Shown: in pieces, positions 46,042 through 57,989 of the stretch | Layout: each line of letters starts with the position of its first letter | How positions within the stretch are numbered: position 1 is the first letter of the stretch | Assembly (NCBI RefSeq): GCF_000764305.2 | Contig: NW_025940784.1 | Coordinates: forward strand, 588,510 to 652,509 | DNA length: 64,000 nucleotides | Source of the DNA: Hyalella azteca | Taxonomy: Eukaryota > Arthropoda > Malacostraca > Amphipoda > Hyalellidae | Reading direction: 5' to 3' | Made by a program: the position numbers and the translations under genes | Notes under the pieces: model-generated | Database searches by the model: none | Seen by the model: only the letters and a program-made list of their open reading frames with translations | What the model was told of the DNA's origin: nothing

Positions 46042-47380
46042 GGGGCCGGATTATCAAAACATGCTAAGTATACGTAGCCGCTAACGTTTAGCGTAAGTAC
46101 AGCTAAGTAGACGTGACTCTACTGAGTGTTATTATCGAAACATTTGCGCGGGAAGCTACGTAAGACAGTCACAACTCCAACTCATAAAATTTTCTAAATT
46201 CTAGGTCTCTCTAAAAAGTCTTCTAGTTTTGAATGAGAATAGTGCAATTTTTTGCCCTGATTGCAAGAAATTTTGATGACTGATCATAACAAGTGCATTG
46301 CTATTTGGATAACGTCACACTTATTTCTCCAAATGCACCCTAGTCAGTCTACGCTGATGCCGCTGACACGACACAACCTCCTTCCATCCACGCGCTCTGC
46401 GCACTGAGTCGACAGGAGCTAGGAACAGCAAATCCAAAGCCTCTGATTGGTCAGTTAGTTGGATGGTTTCGATAATACCTTTTCAGATAAGTCATGCGTA
46501 AGACAGTTTTGTTAATGCCAAATTTTGACTTGAACTTACGCCATACGTAACTTTTTGAACGTAAGTACGAAAAGTTACGTGAACTTAGCGAAGTTTCGTT
46601 AATCTCTGCCCTGGGCAGGTTCTTTCAAAACATTGCTAGGTGGACGTAACTTCTTGAACTTATGCTCAAGAAGATACGTCTAGCGTACGATCAGCAACTT
46701 TTGACACCCTCAAAACTTTCGTAAGCACGACTTAGCTGAAGGCATACTATAAAACCACGTTGTATATCAGCCAGTCACAAGCTCACTTACATCCTTTGTT
46801 TACGTTATGAGTCATTTGATGCCATGCTTTGGCGCTCAGTTATTTAAACATTTTTAGCTCTTTTTAAAGAATTCTAGATGCTTTCACTCTAAAATTTCAA
46901 TGACAACTGCCGTTTCAAGATATCAAAACTAGTATTTGATGATTAATATGACATAATGAACAACGAGAGTAACATTTAAGTGAATTCTATCTAAATTTAA
47001 ACTAGTCATTGTTCATCTCTGCCAATTAGGATCGTTTTCTATTAGAACATGTACCAAGTATAAAGGCATTAGATGCACGACTAATGTAATTACTATAAAA
47101 AAAATTCTTAAATAAAAATTACAGGTTTTGCCTTAAAATGCTTCTAGAATCTAGACACTAGTGACTAAATGATTCCTAATCGCTTGACTCACTCAAAAGT
47201 TATGCGTAACTCCACCTACGCGACCTCTGAATTGTCGCAAAGTTACGTGCAAATTATTGTACTTAACTTTACGCAATATGTTTCGAAGGTACCATCATTG
47301 GGAGTTACGCGCACTTAGCGGCCTTACATTGTACTTAAGTCGCTACGAACACTTAGCGATGTTTTGAAAGTACGGCCCCT
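46042..47380. mobile_element. GGGGCCGGATTATC-family TIR element(s), probably two nested or adjacent copies
   Basis: The left end GGGGCCGGATTATCAAAACA (from 46042) and right end ...GTACGGCCCCT (to 47380) match the family at 40177. Additional end-like sequences near 46600-46660 (TTCTTTCAAAACATTGCTAG) suggest a second element abutting or inserted in the first. Both halves contain inverted TTACGTA and GTAAGTACG blocks. No clean flanking duplication and no coding frame were seen. Confidence 0.65.
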
Positions 47381-47580
47381 GATCTAAGCTCTAAGGAACA
47401 GTTCAGTGTCACAGGGATAATCGAGCAGCTTGGAGGGTGCTCAGCGTTCCTCAATATTTGGCATGTACGAGATGAAGCTCATCAATACCGTCTTACGGGT
47501 CTTTGTTATTTATCGCAGCATCTTGTATTGGTCGAACGTATTTACGCGTAAAAAATCCCATTTGCGACTAACTAAACATA

Positions 47581-47581
<1 letters not shown>

Positions 47582-47647
<66 letters not shown>

Positions 47648-47786
47648 GCGGAACAATTCTGCTGTGCTTAACCGCCCGGCCTCCTCGCCGATTCTGACCA
47701 GAAACTGGCGCACAGGGCTGGGATCGAACCCGCGCCTCTCTGCGCCAATCTTGGGACTGAACTTTAACCACTGGGCCACCCTGTGC
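47582..47786 (-). repeat. tRNA-headed SINE with an (ATT)n tail, minus strand
   Basis: The head (47706-47786) can fold like a tRNA. The acceptor halves GCACAGG and CCTGTGC pair over 7 bp and are followed by G and a CCA end. An A box TGGCCCAGTGG and B box GGTTCGATCCC are intact. The body CAGTTTCTGGTCAGAATCGG and GGGCGGTTAAGCACAGCAGA is shared with 59.6 kb, and the copy ends in about 22 ATT units. A Tyr-rich open frame through the tail is an artefact. Confidence 0.85.
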
Positions 47787-48087
47787 CATTAATATGTATA
47801 TGCCCTTAATATGTACCGTAAATTGAGTAACCACTCCACTCGCTTTCGAAATGTTTTATTTTATTATGTATTTTAACCTAATTTCATTCCTCGATCAGAA
47901 CTTTGAGTTAAATGTCTGCGGTTTTTGGATTAGGACTTTCTTCGTAGATTTGCGTTACTGTCACATTGAAATTGATTCTATCCTTTTTTCAAAATTATTT
48001 GGGGGGGGGGCAATGAAAACTGTTTGAGTTCACGATTTTCAAATTTTAGGGATAATCCAGAAATACCTAACAATGTTTGTCTTCCCA

Positions 48088-48129
48088 CCAGGATAACGCC
48101 ATATAACGAAGTATATGGCATTATCCTGG
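48088..48129. repeat. 18-bp stem hairpin
   Basis: CCAGGATAACGCCATATA and TATATGGCATTATCCTGG are inverted with one mismatch around a 6-base loop (ACGAAG). The tight palindrome stands alone. Confidence 0.75.
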
Positions 48130-48229
48130 ATTAGAAGTATTAGCCTCATTTCTGATAACTGGCGCATGCAAGTCATGTAACTCGACCAAATATGATTACT
48201 GCCCTTGAGTTCTAATTCATCCATTATAC

Positions 48230-48370
48230 TAATTGATCGATACTAATTGATCCATACTAATTGATCCCTACTATCCATTATACTAATTGATCCATACAAA
48301 TTGATCCATACTAATTGATCCATACTATCCATTATACTAATTGATCCATACTAATTGATACACTCAAATT
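48230..48370 (+). repeat. Short tandem array based on ATACTAATTGATCC
   Basis: About nine imperfect 14-26 bp units, with TACTATCCATT inserted in some, form a higher-order pattern. Confidence 0.8.
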
Positions 48371-48534
48371 AATCATATCAACTATTGAACAAGATGCCCC
48401 ACGCTATATCTTACTTTTCACCAACTGAATCATGATATTGCATCGAGCATTCATTCATTTTCTTCACTACGCTAAGCAGTATTACGATTGTGATGGTTGT
48501 TACCGACCCAAATACTTACAACATAGGCAGCCGC

Positions 48535-48690
48535 AGACTTAGTACATAGTGCAGCCGCAGATTTTCATATGTACAAATACTTAGTACGTAGTGCAGCCGC
48601 AGATTTTCATATGTACAAATCTTAGTACATAGCGCAGCCGCAGATTTTCATATGTACAAATACTTAGTACATAGTGCAGCCGTAGATTTT
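48535..48690 (+). repeat. ~42-bp tandem array, about four copies
   Basis: Units of TTAGTACATAGTGCAGCCGC then AGATTTTCATATGTACAAAT repeat four times. The first copy starts in diverged form. Confidence 0.8.
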
Positions 48691-50514
48691 GACATATATT
48701 GACATTTGTTCATTTGTATGTTTTCGGAAACCGTTTGCGGCATGTTAATGAGTGGATAATTTAATTTCGTACACGTATTTGATATCTTGCGACGAGTTAT
48801 AACATGAGTGATGAAAATTTAATACGAAAAGCGCCGAAGAAATTATTTCTTTTATAGAGGTCGTCTTTTCATAGCAAACACATTTAATGTCCGTATAACG
48901 GAGGAATCGGAATGATCAAACGTCGACCTATTTGCGTATTCAACTGCAATGGATATGAACCCATCAGAGGGATTGAACACATCAAACGACGAGATTACAT
49001 AAATTCAATGTCAGCTTAAAGAACAACTTCATCACAAAAAATCATAACCAAAGCGCAGACAGGAATAGATAATCTGTAGTACTCTGATATGTGAATTGGT
49101 TGATTTAAATTTTATAAAACTGAACATTCCGTATTACTTAGAAGCTGACGTTTGAAGGCGTAGTTTACCTGCGCGAGCTTCATTGATAATTGCTAGCATA
49201 TTGTCTGTCAGCTGAAGTGCCAAGCTTACACTGCAGTAGTTTGATGAGCAATCGATATTTGTAATTTGATATAGTCAATTTCTTCGTACACGAATGTGAG
49301 TAATTATATACGAAAATTACTCAAATTTGTTCTTTACAATATGTTATAAGTTATAACATTTATTTCTGAGACCGGCCAACAATCAACACAAAAAATAATC
49401 CACACTTCTTTTACTGTCGTTACGAACCTGAAGTTATGGTATGGTAGTTTTCGATTCTTTACCAAAGTTTTAACCGTTTTCATTAGCATTTCAATTACAT
49501 TAAAACAAAAATAAGGAATTCTGAAGCAACGTATAAAGTAGAAGAAGACTTATCTCGAACGCCGAGTTTTGTGTCTAATCTTGGTTAGTAGGTCAAAGAA
49601 AATATCTCTAATAATATCAAATGCGTCCGTGTCTAGAGGGAACGCCTGTCGCACTGACGATTGGTTTCTGCAGGTTTGTGATCCAGCAATTCGTGCAAAA
49701 TGTGAGTCTTGCTTCGATGCTGAGTTTCGAAGAAATCTCAAGTTAATTTGGACTGACGAGAATATTAGAATAGAATCGTGACAACCAGGGACGATCAAGT
49801 AGCTCGTTGATGAGCGTTTTCCAAGATTCAATAGAGAACTGAACGTTCATTTTGTTCCTTTCGCGTGCGAAGTATCAGCTGCCTTGCATTTATAAGTAGA
49901 CAAAAGTGCGTGTGGAATCGGTGCTACATGTTCGCTGCAGCTTGAAATTCATTTGTGATTCTAGAAACTCATGCTAGTGCTTAGTTAGATATGCATAGCT
50001 TTTGCGCATTCGCACGGCCCCGCACCACTCGGTTTACTTCATCGATTCAAAGCCGATTACTTCCCAGTTAGTTCTGGAAAATTTGTCCCGAGCTCTAGCT
50101 CTTCTTGACGACGAACATTTAAACTGCGATTGGTTGAGTTTTTTTTTCCACACGTTACGATCGAGCTGCCAGACTATTTTAGTGTCATGTATTATAATAT
50201 AAAATTCCTAAAAATGTTAAATACACAAGTGAAGGCTCATTTATCTGATCAAAAACAAGAAGGAGTGCTGCCCTTATCCTTATCTCAAATTCAAGACCTG
50301 ATTGCTGTTTACATATATCCCGCTAAAGTTTGATCGTTTTCTAATCAGAGGTTTCTCCTTGTACGGGTAATGTCAGCAGGACTTGCTGGAGTATCGCGAT
50401 CTGAATGGCTCCGTTTAGTTGATAGGAAATATCAGCCCCAGCGAGCGAATACAACGGGGGCTCCAGCAGTCCAGCTGCGCCATGACTGTGCGATCGCGGC
50501 CGCGGACGACGGCT

Positions 50515-50895
50515 CTACTGAACAATGAACATCAATGTCCCGTTGGAGGGAGCAGTGCGCAATCTTTTGAGCCTGGCTTTTATTCGCGTGCCAAGGCCTC
50601 TGCTATCAATATTACATTTAAATAGTTTTAGTAACATACGGTAGAAACATTCCATTGTATTTTCAAAGTTACCATTAAATAGTTTTAGTAACATGCGGTA
50701 GAAACATTCGATTGTATTTTCAAAGTTACCTCTAAATAGTTTTCGCAACATACGGTAGCAACATTCGATTGTATTTTCAAAGTTACTTTTAAATAGTTTT
50801 GGTAACATACGGTAGAAACATTCGGTTGCATTTTCAAAGAACACGACAACTAATCTATTGAAATATTTCTGCAGTTGATCACCATAACAATTCAA
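50515..50895 (-). repeat. 60-bp tandem array with an unbroken repetitive reading frame
   Basis: Four to five 60-bp units (about 50615-50850) encode, on the minus strand, a 20-residue repeat of the type NFENTIECFYRMLLKLFKG inside a 126-codon open frame. The period is a multiple of three, so an open frame is maintained automatically. No splice sites, signal peptide or known domain were seen, so it is listed as a repeat and not as a gene. Confidence 0.7.
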
Positions 50896-51812
50896 TGGTC
50901 AGATAGATCCCAAAATCTTCCAATAATGCAGTTTATGGCGGTTTTGCTGTAAACGGACTACAACTATGCGTTTCTCTGTACTATATATCGATGAATTTAT
51001 ATTTTGTCAAAAATGTTAAGAGCTAGTGCCTGTAAGAAGGCATAAATTAGACACCAAATGTCAGTGTCAGAAGTTTAGTTTCATATCATCTTCTTGAAAA
51101 TTTAATTTCTTCTTCTTGGATGGGGAAATAATTCAAGTTATTAAATAAAAAATAAAAGAATAACGGTTTCGACTAGTTGATCACGGCTCCCAAATGTAAT
51201 GAGAATTCATTCGAGATTTTAATTTATGAAAATTATCCAGTGAAGAGACTACTTCATTCCGCCTTTCCGGGGGATAAAAAGCATTTCAATGGATCATTTT
51301 GAAATTATTTGCTGATTTTCGTTTCAACTGTATCAAAATGCATATTCTAAAATATTAGGAGTCTGTTTACTCCTATAATGGGTTTACTTGGTAACGTGCT
51401 GGACTAGGGAGGAGTCTCTCACAGACTCCATGAACAAGGATGCTGGGTGATTCCCATTCCTCGGAGAGGATCCTTCTGTCCAGTCTAGCTCTGGATGATT
51501 AAAATCACCAACGATCGATGTGTGTGACTTACGGAAAGTCATGCTCGGTAAGACTGTTTAGAACTTTATCGTTATCCGAGGAACTGTTTGGTGATCTATA
51601 TACAGGACGCCTATGAGAAGGCTATCTTTGCCTAAGAGAGAAAGTTCGCACCACACTGATACTCCAGCTGATACCCATAAGAGGTTTTAACCCACATAGC
51701 TACACCTCTACTGCACTGCTCTGCATTCAAGTTATGAAAACAATCAAAACCTGGCAAATGAAATTCAACAGGTACAATTTTCTCCCCGCGATTTTTAAGG
51801 AGTGTTTCTGTA

Positions 51813-53102
51813 CAGGGTCCGCCATATTTATGGCAACGCATGTTTTTCGTTATTTCTAAATGAAACGTATAGGTGCATTATTTTTTATTGGATGAGCTAG
51901 TAGCCAAGAATTACCTTAACAATTCTCAGACATATTTATTCAATATGACCGCCCTCATTTTTAATGACGGCCTCCAATCTACGCGGGGAAAGCTTCACAG
52001 GAGACAAGCAGCATTTCTTGAGGGATGAAGTCCCATTCTCGTGTAAATTTAGACTTCAAACTATTCAAAGAATCATGAGGTGTTCTGCAGACCCTACTCT
52101 CTAAAAAAGCCCACACATAATAGTCGAGAGGATTCAAATCAGGGCTTTTTGAGGGCCATTCATTTTTGCTAGTGAACGCTGGGATGTGACCCTGAATCCA
52201 GTTTTGGGTCATGTTTGAGCCATATGATGGGGCAGAGTCTTGTTGAAAACTCCATGGTGAGCCGTTGAAGTGTTTACGGGCCCAAGGTAAAAATACAGCT
52301 TCCAAAATGTCCGAAATGTATTGCTGACTGTTCAATTTCACTCCGGAGGGAACAAAAACGTGTGGGGACCTCCCAGTGGCGGTTACCACGGCCCAAACCA
52401 TCTCGGACATGGGATTTTGACGTCGTGTTGCTGTTCTGGTTGTCACAGATCCATCCCGACTCTAAACTCTGTCATTTTGATGGTTAACGCTTTGTCCAAT
52501 GTCAAATTTTTTCTCGTCACTGAACACCAAGTTGGGCAGCGTGCCATCCTCAATGAGGTCCAGCATGTGCTGGCATCTTTCGAGTCTCATCCGTTCATGA
52601 CGGTCTGTTAGTTCATGCCTTGTTTGCATCTTGTAAGGGGAGGTTTTGAGGTCATCTTTGAGGACTCTACGCATTGATGTCTGACTGGCTCCTGCTTCTG
52701 CAGCCAATTTTGCTGCTGAGCGACGTGGGTTTCTCCTCAACTTCTCTTCCCTCGTGTTTTTGACCAATTGTTTTGTTCGGCCACTTCGTTTCCTTCCTTG
52801 ACCAGGTACATTGCATGTTTTACCAGTTTCCTTGAATTTTTTTACCACCTTCCACACAGTTTCACGACGAATTTGGAGCTTTTTTGCAATGACTGAATTA
52901 CTCCCGCCCTTTTCATGAAGGGTTACAATTGCATTTCTATCTACTGCCATAAATAATAGTAAATTTAGACACCTTAGAATTCTGCAATATAAAATAGATG
53001 AATTAATAGATGATATTAAGCTTCATTATAAAAGAAAGTCTCTTAGAAACCAATTTATTTTTATATTGCAAATAAACGTTGCCATAAATATGGCGGACCC
53101 TG
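51813..53102 (-). mobile_element. Near-intact mariner-like transposon (1,290 bp, 26-bp perfect TIRs)
   Basis: Perfect inverted ends CAGGGTCCGCCATATTTATG (26 bp in all: 51813-51838 and 53077-53102) are flanked by TA on both sides (51811-51812, 53103-53104). The single transposase gene lies on the minus strand at 51979-52950. Identical ends and a reading frame damaged at only one codon suggest recent insertion. Confidence 0.95.
51979..52950 (-). pseudogene. Mariner-like DD37D transposase with one premature stop
   Basis: The frame runs 324 codons from ATG 52950 to the stop at 51979 and is interrupted only by TAG at codon 163 (52462-52464), with no frameshift. The N-terminus has a paired helix-turn-helix (VTLHEKGGSNSVIAKKL) and an AT-hook-like GRKRSGRT. 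The catalytic Asp residues are in VFSDEKKF, FQQDSAPSY and SPDLNPLDYYVW. There are 37 residues between the second and third Asp, the spacing of the maT (DD37D) group of Tc1/mariner. As written it would give two truncated polypeptides, the first carrying the DNA-binding domain and one catalytic Asp. Confidence 0.9.
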
Positions 53103-53354
53103 TAATACAAATATTGTCTATTTGTATTATAACAGTTCACTTTTTTGTAAAAAACGGAAACCGAATTTGTGTACAAAATTTTAATTTTTTGTGCAGTTTC
53201 ACTTTGATGCATGCGTTTACTTCTTACATCATTTACATGCCTGGATCTATGGACAAGACTTCTTACTTTCTTCCAGCTCCGCTGACTGACCGTGTGCGGC
53301 CGGTGTTTCCTTGACTTCGTGAGAGCGGTTGACCTGAGTTTCTATGCTTGTCTG

Positions 53355-54164
53355 CCTAATTTTTTCCCGTCATTTCTTGCGAAAATTTGCTCTCTCTAAA
53401 GGGGTAGCATCCTTCTTAACAAAGACTGCTTTAAACTCTGGAAATTCACTTAGTTTTCTCGCAACCTTATCACATGTCCGACCTGGGCTGTATTATGCAC
53501 AGTCACCAGCAGTGATCTACAGGTGGTAGTGTCTTTCGATCGCAGCCTCTTGCATGCCGTTATATTCACAACAACGTTAAGTGCCTTGGCACAACAATCA
53601 GTAATAAAAGCAGCGTCCGAAGCATTGCTTTCGGATACGCCAAACCAAACAAGGTTAAGTTTTTTTCGCTCTCTGTCCAGCAGCTCACGAATTCTCTTGT
53701 TGGCGAGATCAGAGATGTCCTCTTTGCGGCCTTTACTTTCTGTGCTATCGCTCTTTTCTGTTCTGTGTAGATGAGCTTTCATTTCCACCAGCTCGTTACA
53801 TAACGAGTGTAATTCGCTACTAAACAAGCTCAACTCTTTCTTGTGGTTCTCCTCCATTTCGGCTCTCTCAACTCTTTCTTGTGAGCTTCTTCAAAAACAA
53901 AGAACATAGAAGAGCACTTCTCTTCCACCTTCTTTTCGCTTTTTACAGCGCTAAGTACAGGTTGTTGGCAGTCCTGTCAATACCAGTGTACTGTCTCGAT
54001 TCTGCGAATAACTGAGCAACCTGTCTTGCTAAACTTTGCACAATTCTTGCAGATGATAGACCCGCAACGATCATAGGCCACTGTAGCATCATCGACGTTA
54101 AGCGAAACCAGCTTGCAAAATTTATAAATTTCCCCTCGCTTATTTTGTGATTTGATCTTTGCAT
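53355..54164 (-). pseudogene. Decayed non-LTR retrotransposon (LINE) ORF1
   Basis: Minus-strand pieces in three frames read in order. First comes a Cys-rich finger (KFCKLVSLNVDDATVAYDRC then GSIICKNCAKF, about 54010-54120), then a coiled-coil stretch (ELHSLCNELVEMKAHLHRTE). After that is an RNA-binding-like segment (LNLVWFGVSESNASD ... ITACKRLRSKDTTTCRSLLV) and KLSEFPEFKAVFVKKDATPL ERANFRKK. PHD-like finger, coiled coil and RRM-like fold in this order are typical of ORF1 of CR1/jockey-type LINEs. Stops and at least two frameshifts break it, and no reverse transcriptase was found next to it. Confidence 0.7.
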
Positions 54165-54198
54165 TCAGTTAAACAGGATTGAAGACCTTTCTAATTAA

Positions 54199-54621
54199 TC
54201 AGTTTCCTCTCTGATCAGTCATCATGAAATGCAAGAGATAAAAAACACAAGTTAAAAACTGAATTAAGTTGAGTAAAAATTGCATATATTTCCAAAGTGC
54301 TGTAAAAACTCGGTTACCGACTTGAGAGTAAGGGGCTTTCAGAAAGCGGTGATAACAGCGCAGTAAGGTGTTCAGGGAAGAAGTAGGCAGAGCTTGGACA
54401 AGAAACAAAAGCTGTATTGCCCTGCGTTGGTGAGGCAGTGCACACGGGGGGACGACTGAAATAGCCCAGCCTTGCCCAATACCAGCATAATTTTCATACT
54501 TCTCCCCGTGCGCAAGCATGCTGCAGAGCAAATTAGCCAACATGATTACTTGCTGAAAGCCAAAGGGACTAAATCCCTTCATGGATGTAAACCTGCGAGC
54601 CAATGAGCTGCAAGCCGCCAA
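54199..54621 (-). other. 140-codon open frame of unknown nature
   Basis: An ATG-started open frame next to the LINE remnant, with hydrophobic stretches near its C-terminus (LLNLIQFLTCVFYLLHF) and two Cys. It has no recognisable domain, no signal peptide and no repeat copy elsewhere in the window. It may be part of a decayed transposon or chance. Confidence 0.2.
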
Positions 54622-55009
54622 AACAATGGTCGTAACCCACGCGCTAAACCCTAAAATATTTCTATTCCGTGCAGCCTAGCCCCTTCACCACTTTCGATAA
54701 AGAACGCCCTGCGCCACAGTGCTATCAGTACACTGCTACCTCTCCAGCCTGTCCATTCTTCTAAAGGCTATTCCCCTGCCTGTCCGTTCTTCTGGAGGCT
54801 AAACCTCCACGCTTACCCCCTGCTCCCCCTCCTTTCGGTACCAGCTTGCGGAAGAATTCTAACCTAAACTAACCCTTTCGCGGAAAGGTGGAGAGAAGGG
54901 GGTAAGTGTGGAGGAAGAAGATGCTGGTGAACGTGCTTACGCATGCGAAGTGGGTAAGGTGATGCGACAGTCCGGTGCGGGGCCGTTACCATTTACGGCA
55001 GTCTGGAGC

Positions 55010-56220
55010 GTGGCTTACAGCATTTGTAAGAAGTGATGGTATGGGCTTAAATCATTGGTGTAGGAGCTATTGGGCGTAATCCGTTTGGAGTATCAGCTTG
55101 TGGGCTGAGGCATTGCTTGTTTCAAGCTGGTGTGGCGAGATGAGGCAAGTAAGAACAGCTGCATAGGTGTTAAGCTGACTATTTCTAATGCATGTAGAGG
55201 GTTGGCATTGGCTCTTGGGCTGATTTATGAGTCAAATTTTGGGGCTACGGCAGCGCTCCCAGCGCTAGGATATTTAAGGAGAGGGGAGAGTCTGTAATAT
55301 AAATATTATATTATTATATCATAACATGTATAAATATTATAATATATAATATTCTGTACACCATAAACAACCGTGGGGAGAACCACGAGTGAGATGAGTC
55401 AGGAGCCTAGTCTCGAGCGGGTGCGCCGAGCGGGGTACGCAGCCGTGCACCGCCAAATTTGTGCACCAATAAGCCCTGAAAGAAACGCCTAGCATATTTC
55501 CGGATGACCACCAATCAGCCGCGGATTAAGCCATCCGTCGGTAACCAACCCGTGACATCATCTTGTTTTAAATATTAGGTTGTATCATCTGAGCGTTGCA
55601 TCGAATATCATCTGAGCGTTGTATCGAATCATCAATTCATACTCTGACTTTAGCTCGAACTGTAACTAGCGCACAACGGACTGCGACCAACCAGCCCAGC
55701 TAGCCAGTGGAACTGCATGCTTCCTGCCGTGCACCACCAGACGGTCACTTTTAGCTCACAACATCCCGGTTAGGCTTCAGAAAGCATAGTTCTGTTCCAA
55801 AATCTATCGTCCTTCGACGAGTGACTTCCGCAGCTTCTCTAATGTACGTAACTTTTAGCTAACAGTATCTGGGGTTAGGTTTCAGATAGCATAGTTCTGT
55901 TCCAAAATGTATCGTCGTACGACGCGTGACCGTTCGACCCTAGGCTGATTCGACACACACGACAGATACGGACGGCTCCGTCACGTTCCGTCCGGGTGGT
56001 GTAAAATTTTTTCGCTTATTGGCAGACGACGCTGGGCCATTCTACGTCAGGCTACTTTCCTCTGGGCTGATTGATCTAACTCAATGGATGTGATCTGTCT
56101 GGTGGCTTGCGGCTGATAATGTGACAGTCAAAAAGTGTTATAGGCTACGTCCTTGAGGGAAGGGATCATGATAGTCTATTCGATCCACGGCAGTGGTGGT
56201 CTCCGACAGGCGTCCCCAGG
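55010..56220. repeat. Mosaic repeat family R2, third locus
   Basis: Blocks match 31.8-34.2 kb in shuffled order. They are GTAAGAAGTGATGGTATGG (55026), a GTGCACC and AATAAGCCC block (55440-55530), ACTGCATGC with CAGTCCGTTG-type sequence inverted (55640-55745), GCATAGTTCTGTTCC (55780 and 55885), GACGGCTCCG...TCCGTCCGGG (55970-56010) and CAGTGGTGGTCTCCGACAGG (56190-56215). No transposase frame is present. Confidence 0.75.
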
Positions 56221-57369
56221 CTGATGCAGCAACACAAACGCATCGAGACACCTATTGGGTGTCTCACATGCTGAGACGCCCAAGGGTCTGAAATTTTCGC
56301 TCTGCATGTATACGCTGTGCTTGTCCTACCCGTGCTAACGGGTGGGACAAGCACGTTGTCCACTTCAGAGACTTAATTAAATAATGAAAGCTATTAAAGA
56401 AGCTGAAATGAAAGAGTTTTCAAGTAAAACTATATTCAGAGATAGGTACAGGGAACAAGGGGGAAAGCATGCGGCACTGGTCAGTGATTTCAGACGGCAA
56501 TACTAGTAATAAGGGTTTAGAAATGCTGGACCAAAACTTTTGGCTACAGGGAGCACATGCAGGGTAGAAGTGATACTGCAGGAGAAATAGAAGAAACACA
56601 AATAACCCTAATAACCATGGTAACAATTAAAGAATTCACAAGCAAAAATTATAATTAAATTTCCTAAACCAATGCCATAATGTAATGTCCAATATTTATT
56701 ATAACTAAAATGCATTAAAAACTATGACCGTCGAACAAGAAATTAATAATTTAGTATTTTAGTTCATGCAAGAAAATTACTTCTAGCTTGATGAAGTTTA
56801 ATCAAGTTAAGCTTGAGTAAACTATAACGCTAAAATAGGTAAAGAACCATTGTCAGGCGACAAATGTTGATACCATTCGTCCCTGGATATATCCTGATTG
56901 ATGTCTTCCTTGTTGAAAGATAATCTCCTTCACTGCTATATGTTCATAAACATTTCCTTGTATTAGCCTTCCCTGTTTATCTAGTCACGCCTTTGGTGAC
57001 GTCAAATATAGAAGCTATATAAGCTCTGTCTAAAGCGAATAACTTCACTCTCGAGCCGAGAACAGTCGTGTGTAAGCCCTTACTCCTGTCCATATCAATC
57101 AGGACAGTAACCCTAAATTAACGTCAGAGTCGAAGATGTGCTCTAGACGTATCATACTTCAACTGGACGCCGAAGACATCACTGTTAAAGCTCCAACTTT
57201 TACACTTAGATTATCCTAAACTGAAAGCCGAACTATAATCCTAATGTATATTCTATAATCGTTTTCGCTTTTACTCTATATCCTCGGATCCCGCTAAACC
57301 GAACCAACCCTCAGGTCATACTTAATTGCCATTCATATAAGAGGTGCACAGAAAAGCAACCTCTTACAA
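56221..57369. other. Intergenic, no feature recognised
   Basis: A small inverted repeat GTCCCACCCGTTAGC-like lies near 56320-56350. Otherwise no exon, repeat family or RNA gene was seen. Confidence 0.4.
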
Positions 57370-57768
57370 TTATTATTATTATTATTATTCATATTTTTAT
57401 TATTGTTGTTATTTTTTATTACTGTTATCATTATTATTATTATCATTATTTGCCTTCAATTAGTGTGCTTCTACCGATATAGTTCTTGAGACTGCATCAG
57501 TAAATCATTTAGGGTTAGGACGCTTACATAACAAGAGACAAGACTTTAGACCGCATGATTCAAAATGACCCCAATTACGTAGTGTATTTATCTTGGAGAC
57601 TGCACATTGATGCAAAAAGGCGACGTTTTTGAACCATCATTAGCCTAGGCTATCCAACGTCTAAAAAAAAATTTAATTTTGGAAAAAACTTTTTTCATTG
57701 ATTTTTCGTTGGCCCTCATATATGTATAATAATCCTTATCTAACTGTGAAAACTGAAAACCCTACGTA
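57370..57768 (+). repeat. ~300-bp repeat R4 with an (ATT)n leader, forward copy
   Basis: An ATT microsatellite (57370-57450) is followed by a ~320-bp unit beginning TTGCCTTCAATTAGTGTGCT and including TTTTTGAACCATCATTA and AATAATCCTTATCTAACTGT. The same unit, inverted and also next to an ATT/AAT tract, is at 63425-63850. Confidence 0.85.
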
Positions 57769-57867
57769 TATTTATAACTTGCAAAAGACACAACAATTTC
57801 ATTTAATAAGGTATAAATGAAATTTCCCACATCTTCTATAATATTCAGAACAGATATTCCGGGCGGT

Positions 57868-57985
57868 TAAGTACAGCAGAATTGAAGCAATGAGTTGCGT
57901 GTTAGAGAACGCAATATGTTACGATGCTAAGAATCGGCAATAGGTCTAACCATCTTATGACCGTTGAAACCTCCATTATAATGCC
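57868..57985 (+). repeat. tRNA-headed SINE, 3' fragment
   Basis: It starts in the SINE body at GGGCGGTTAAGTACAGCAGA and continues through AAGAATCGGCAATAGGTC to CCGTTGAAACC, matching 59655-59780. The tRNA head is missing. Confidence 0.75.
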
Positions 57986-57989
57986 TGTT

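Larger units (their letters stand above)
47790..51810. other. Intergenic region with several small arrays
   Basis: No coding exon was recognised. Contents are a hairpin (48088-48129), two short arrays (48230-48370, 48535-48690) and a 60-bp array (50615-50840). Open frames at 49550-50330 are short and show no domain. Confidence 0.45.

Noticed and set aside
47706..47786. Functional tRNA gene with perfect acceptor stem
   Set aside because: CCA is encoded in DNA, the central arms do not form a clean anticodon loop, and the same head is joined to a repeated body at 59.6 kb. It is a SINE.
47510..47834. Minus-strand frames with poly-Tyr or poly-Leu
   Set aside because: They run through the (ATT)n tail of a SINE and the SINE head; not a gene.
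48100..48118. Resemblance of ATAACGAAGTATA to a lox-type recombination site
   Set aside because: Only part of one arm matches, there is no 8-bp asymmetric spacer, and no recombinase is present. The similarity is from a simple AT-rich palindrome.
49550..50333. Cluster of short frames on both strands
   Set aside because: No domain, no consistent splice phases and no start context; treated as non-coding.
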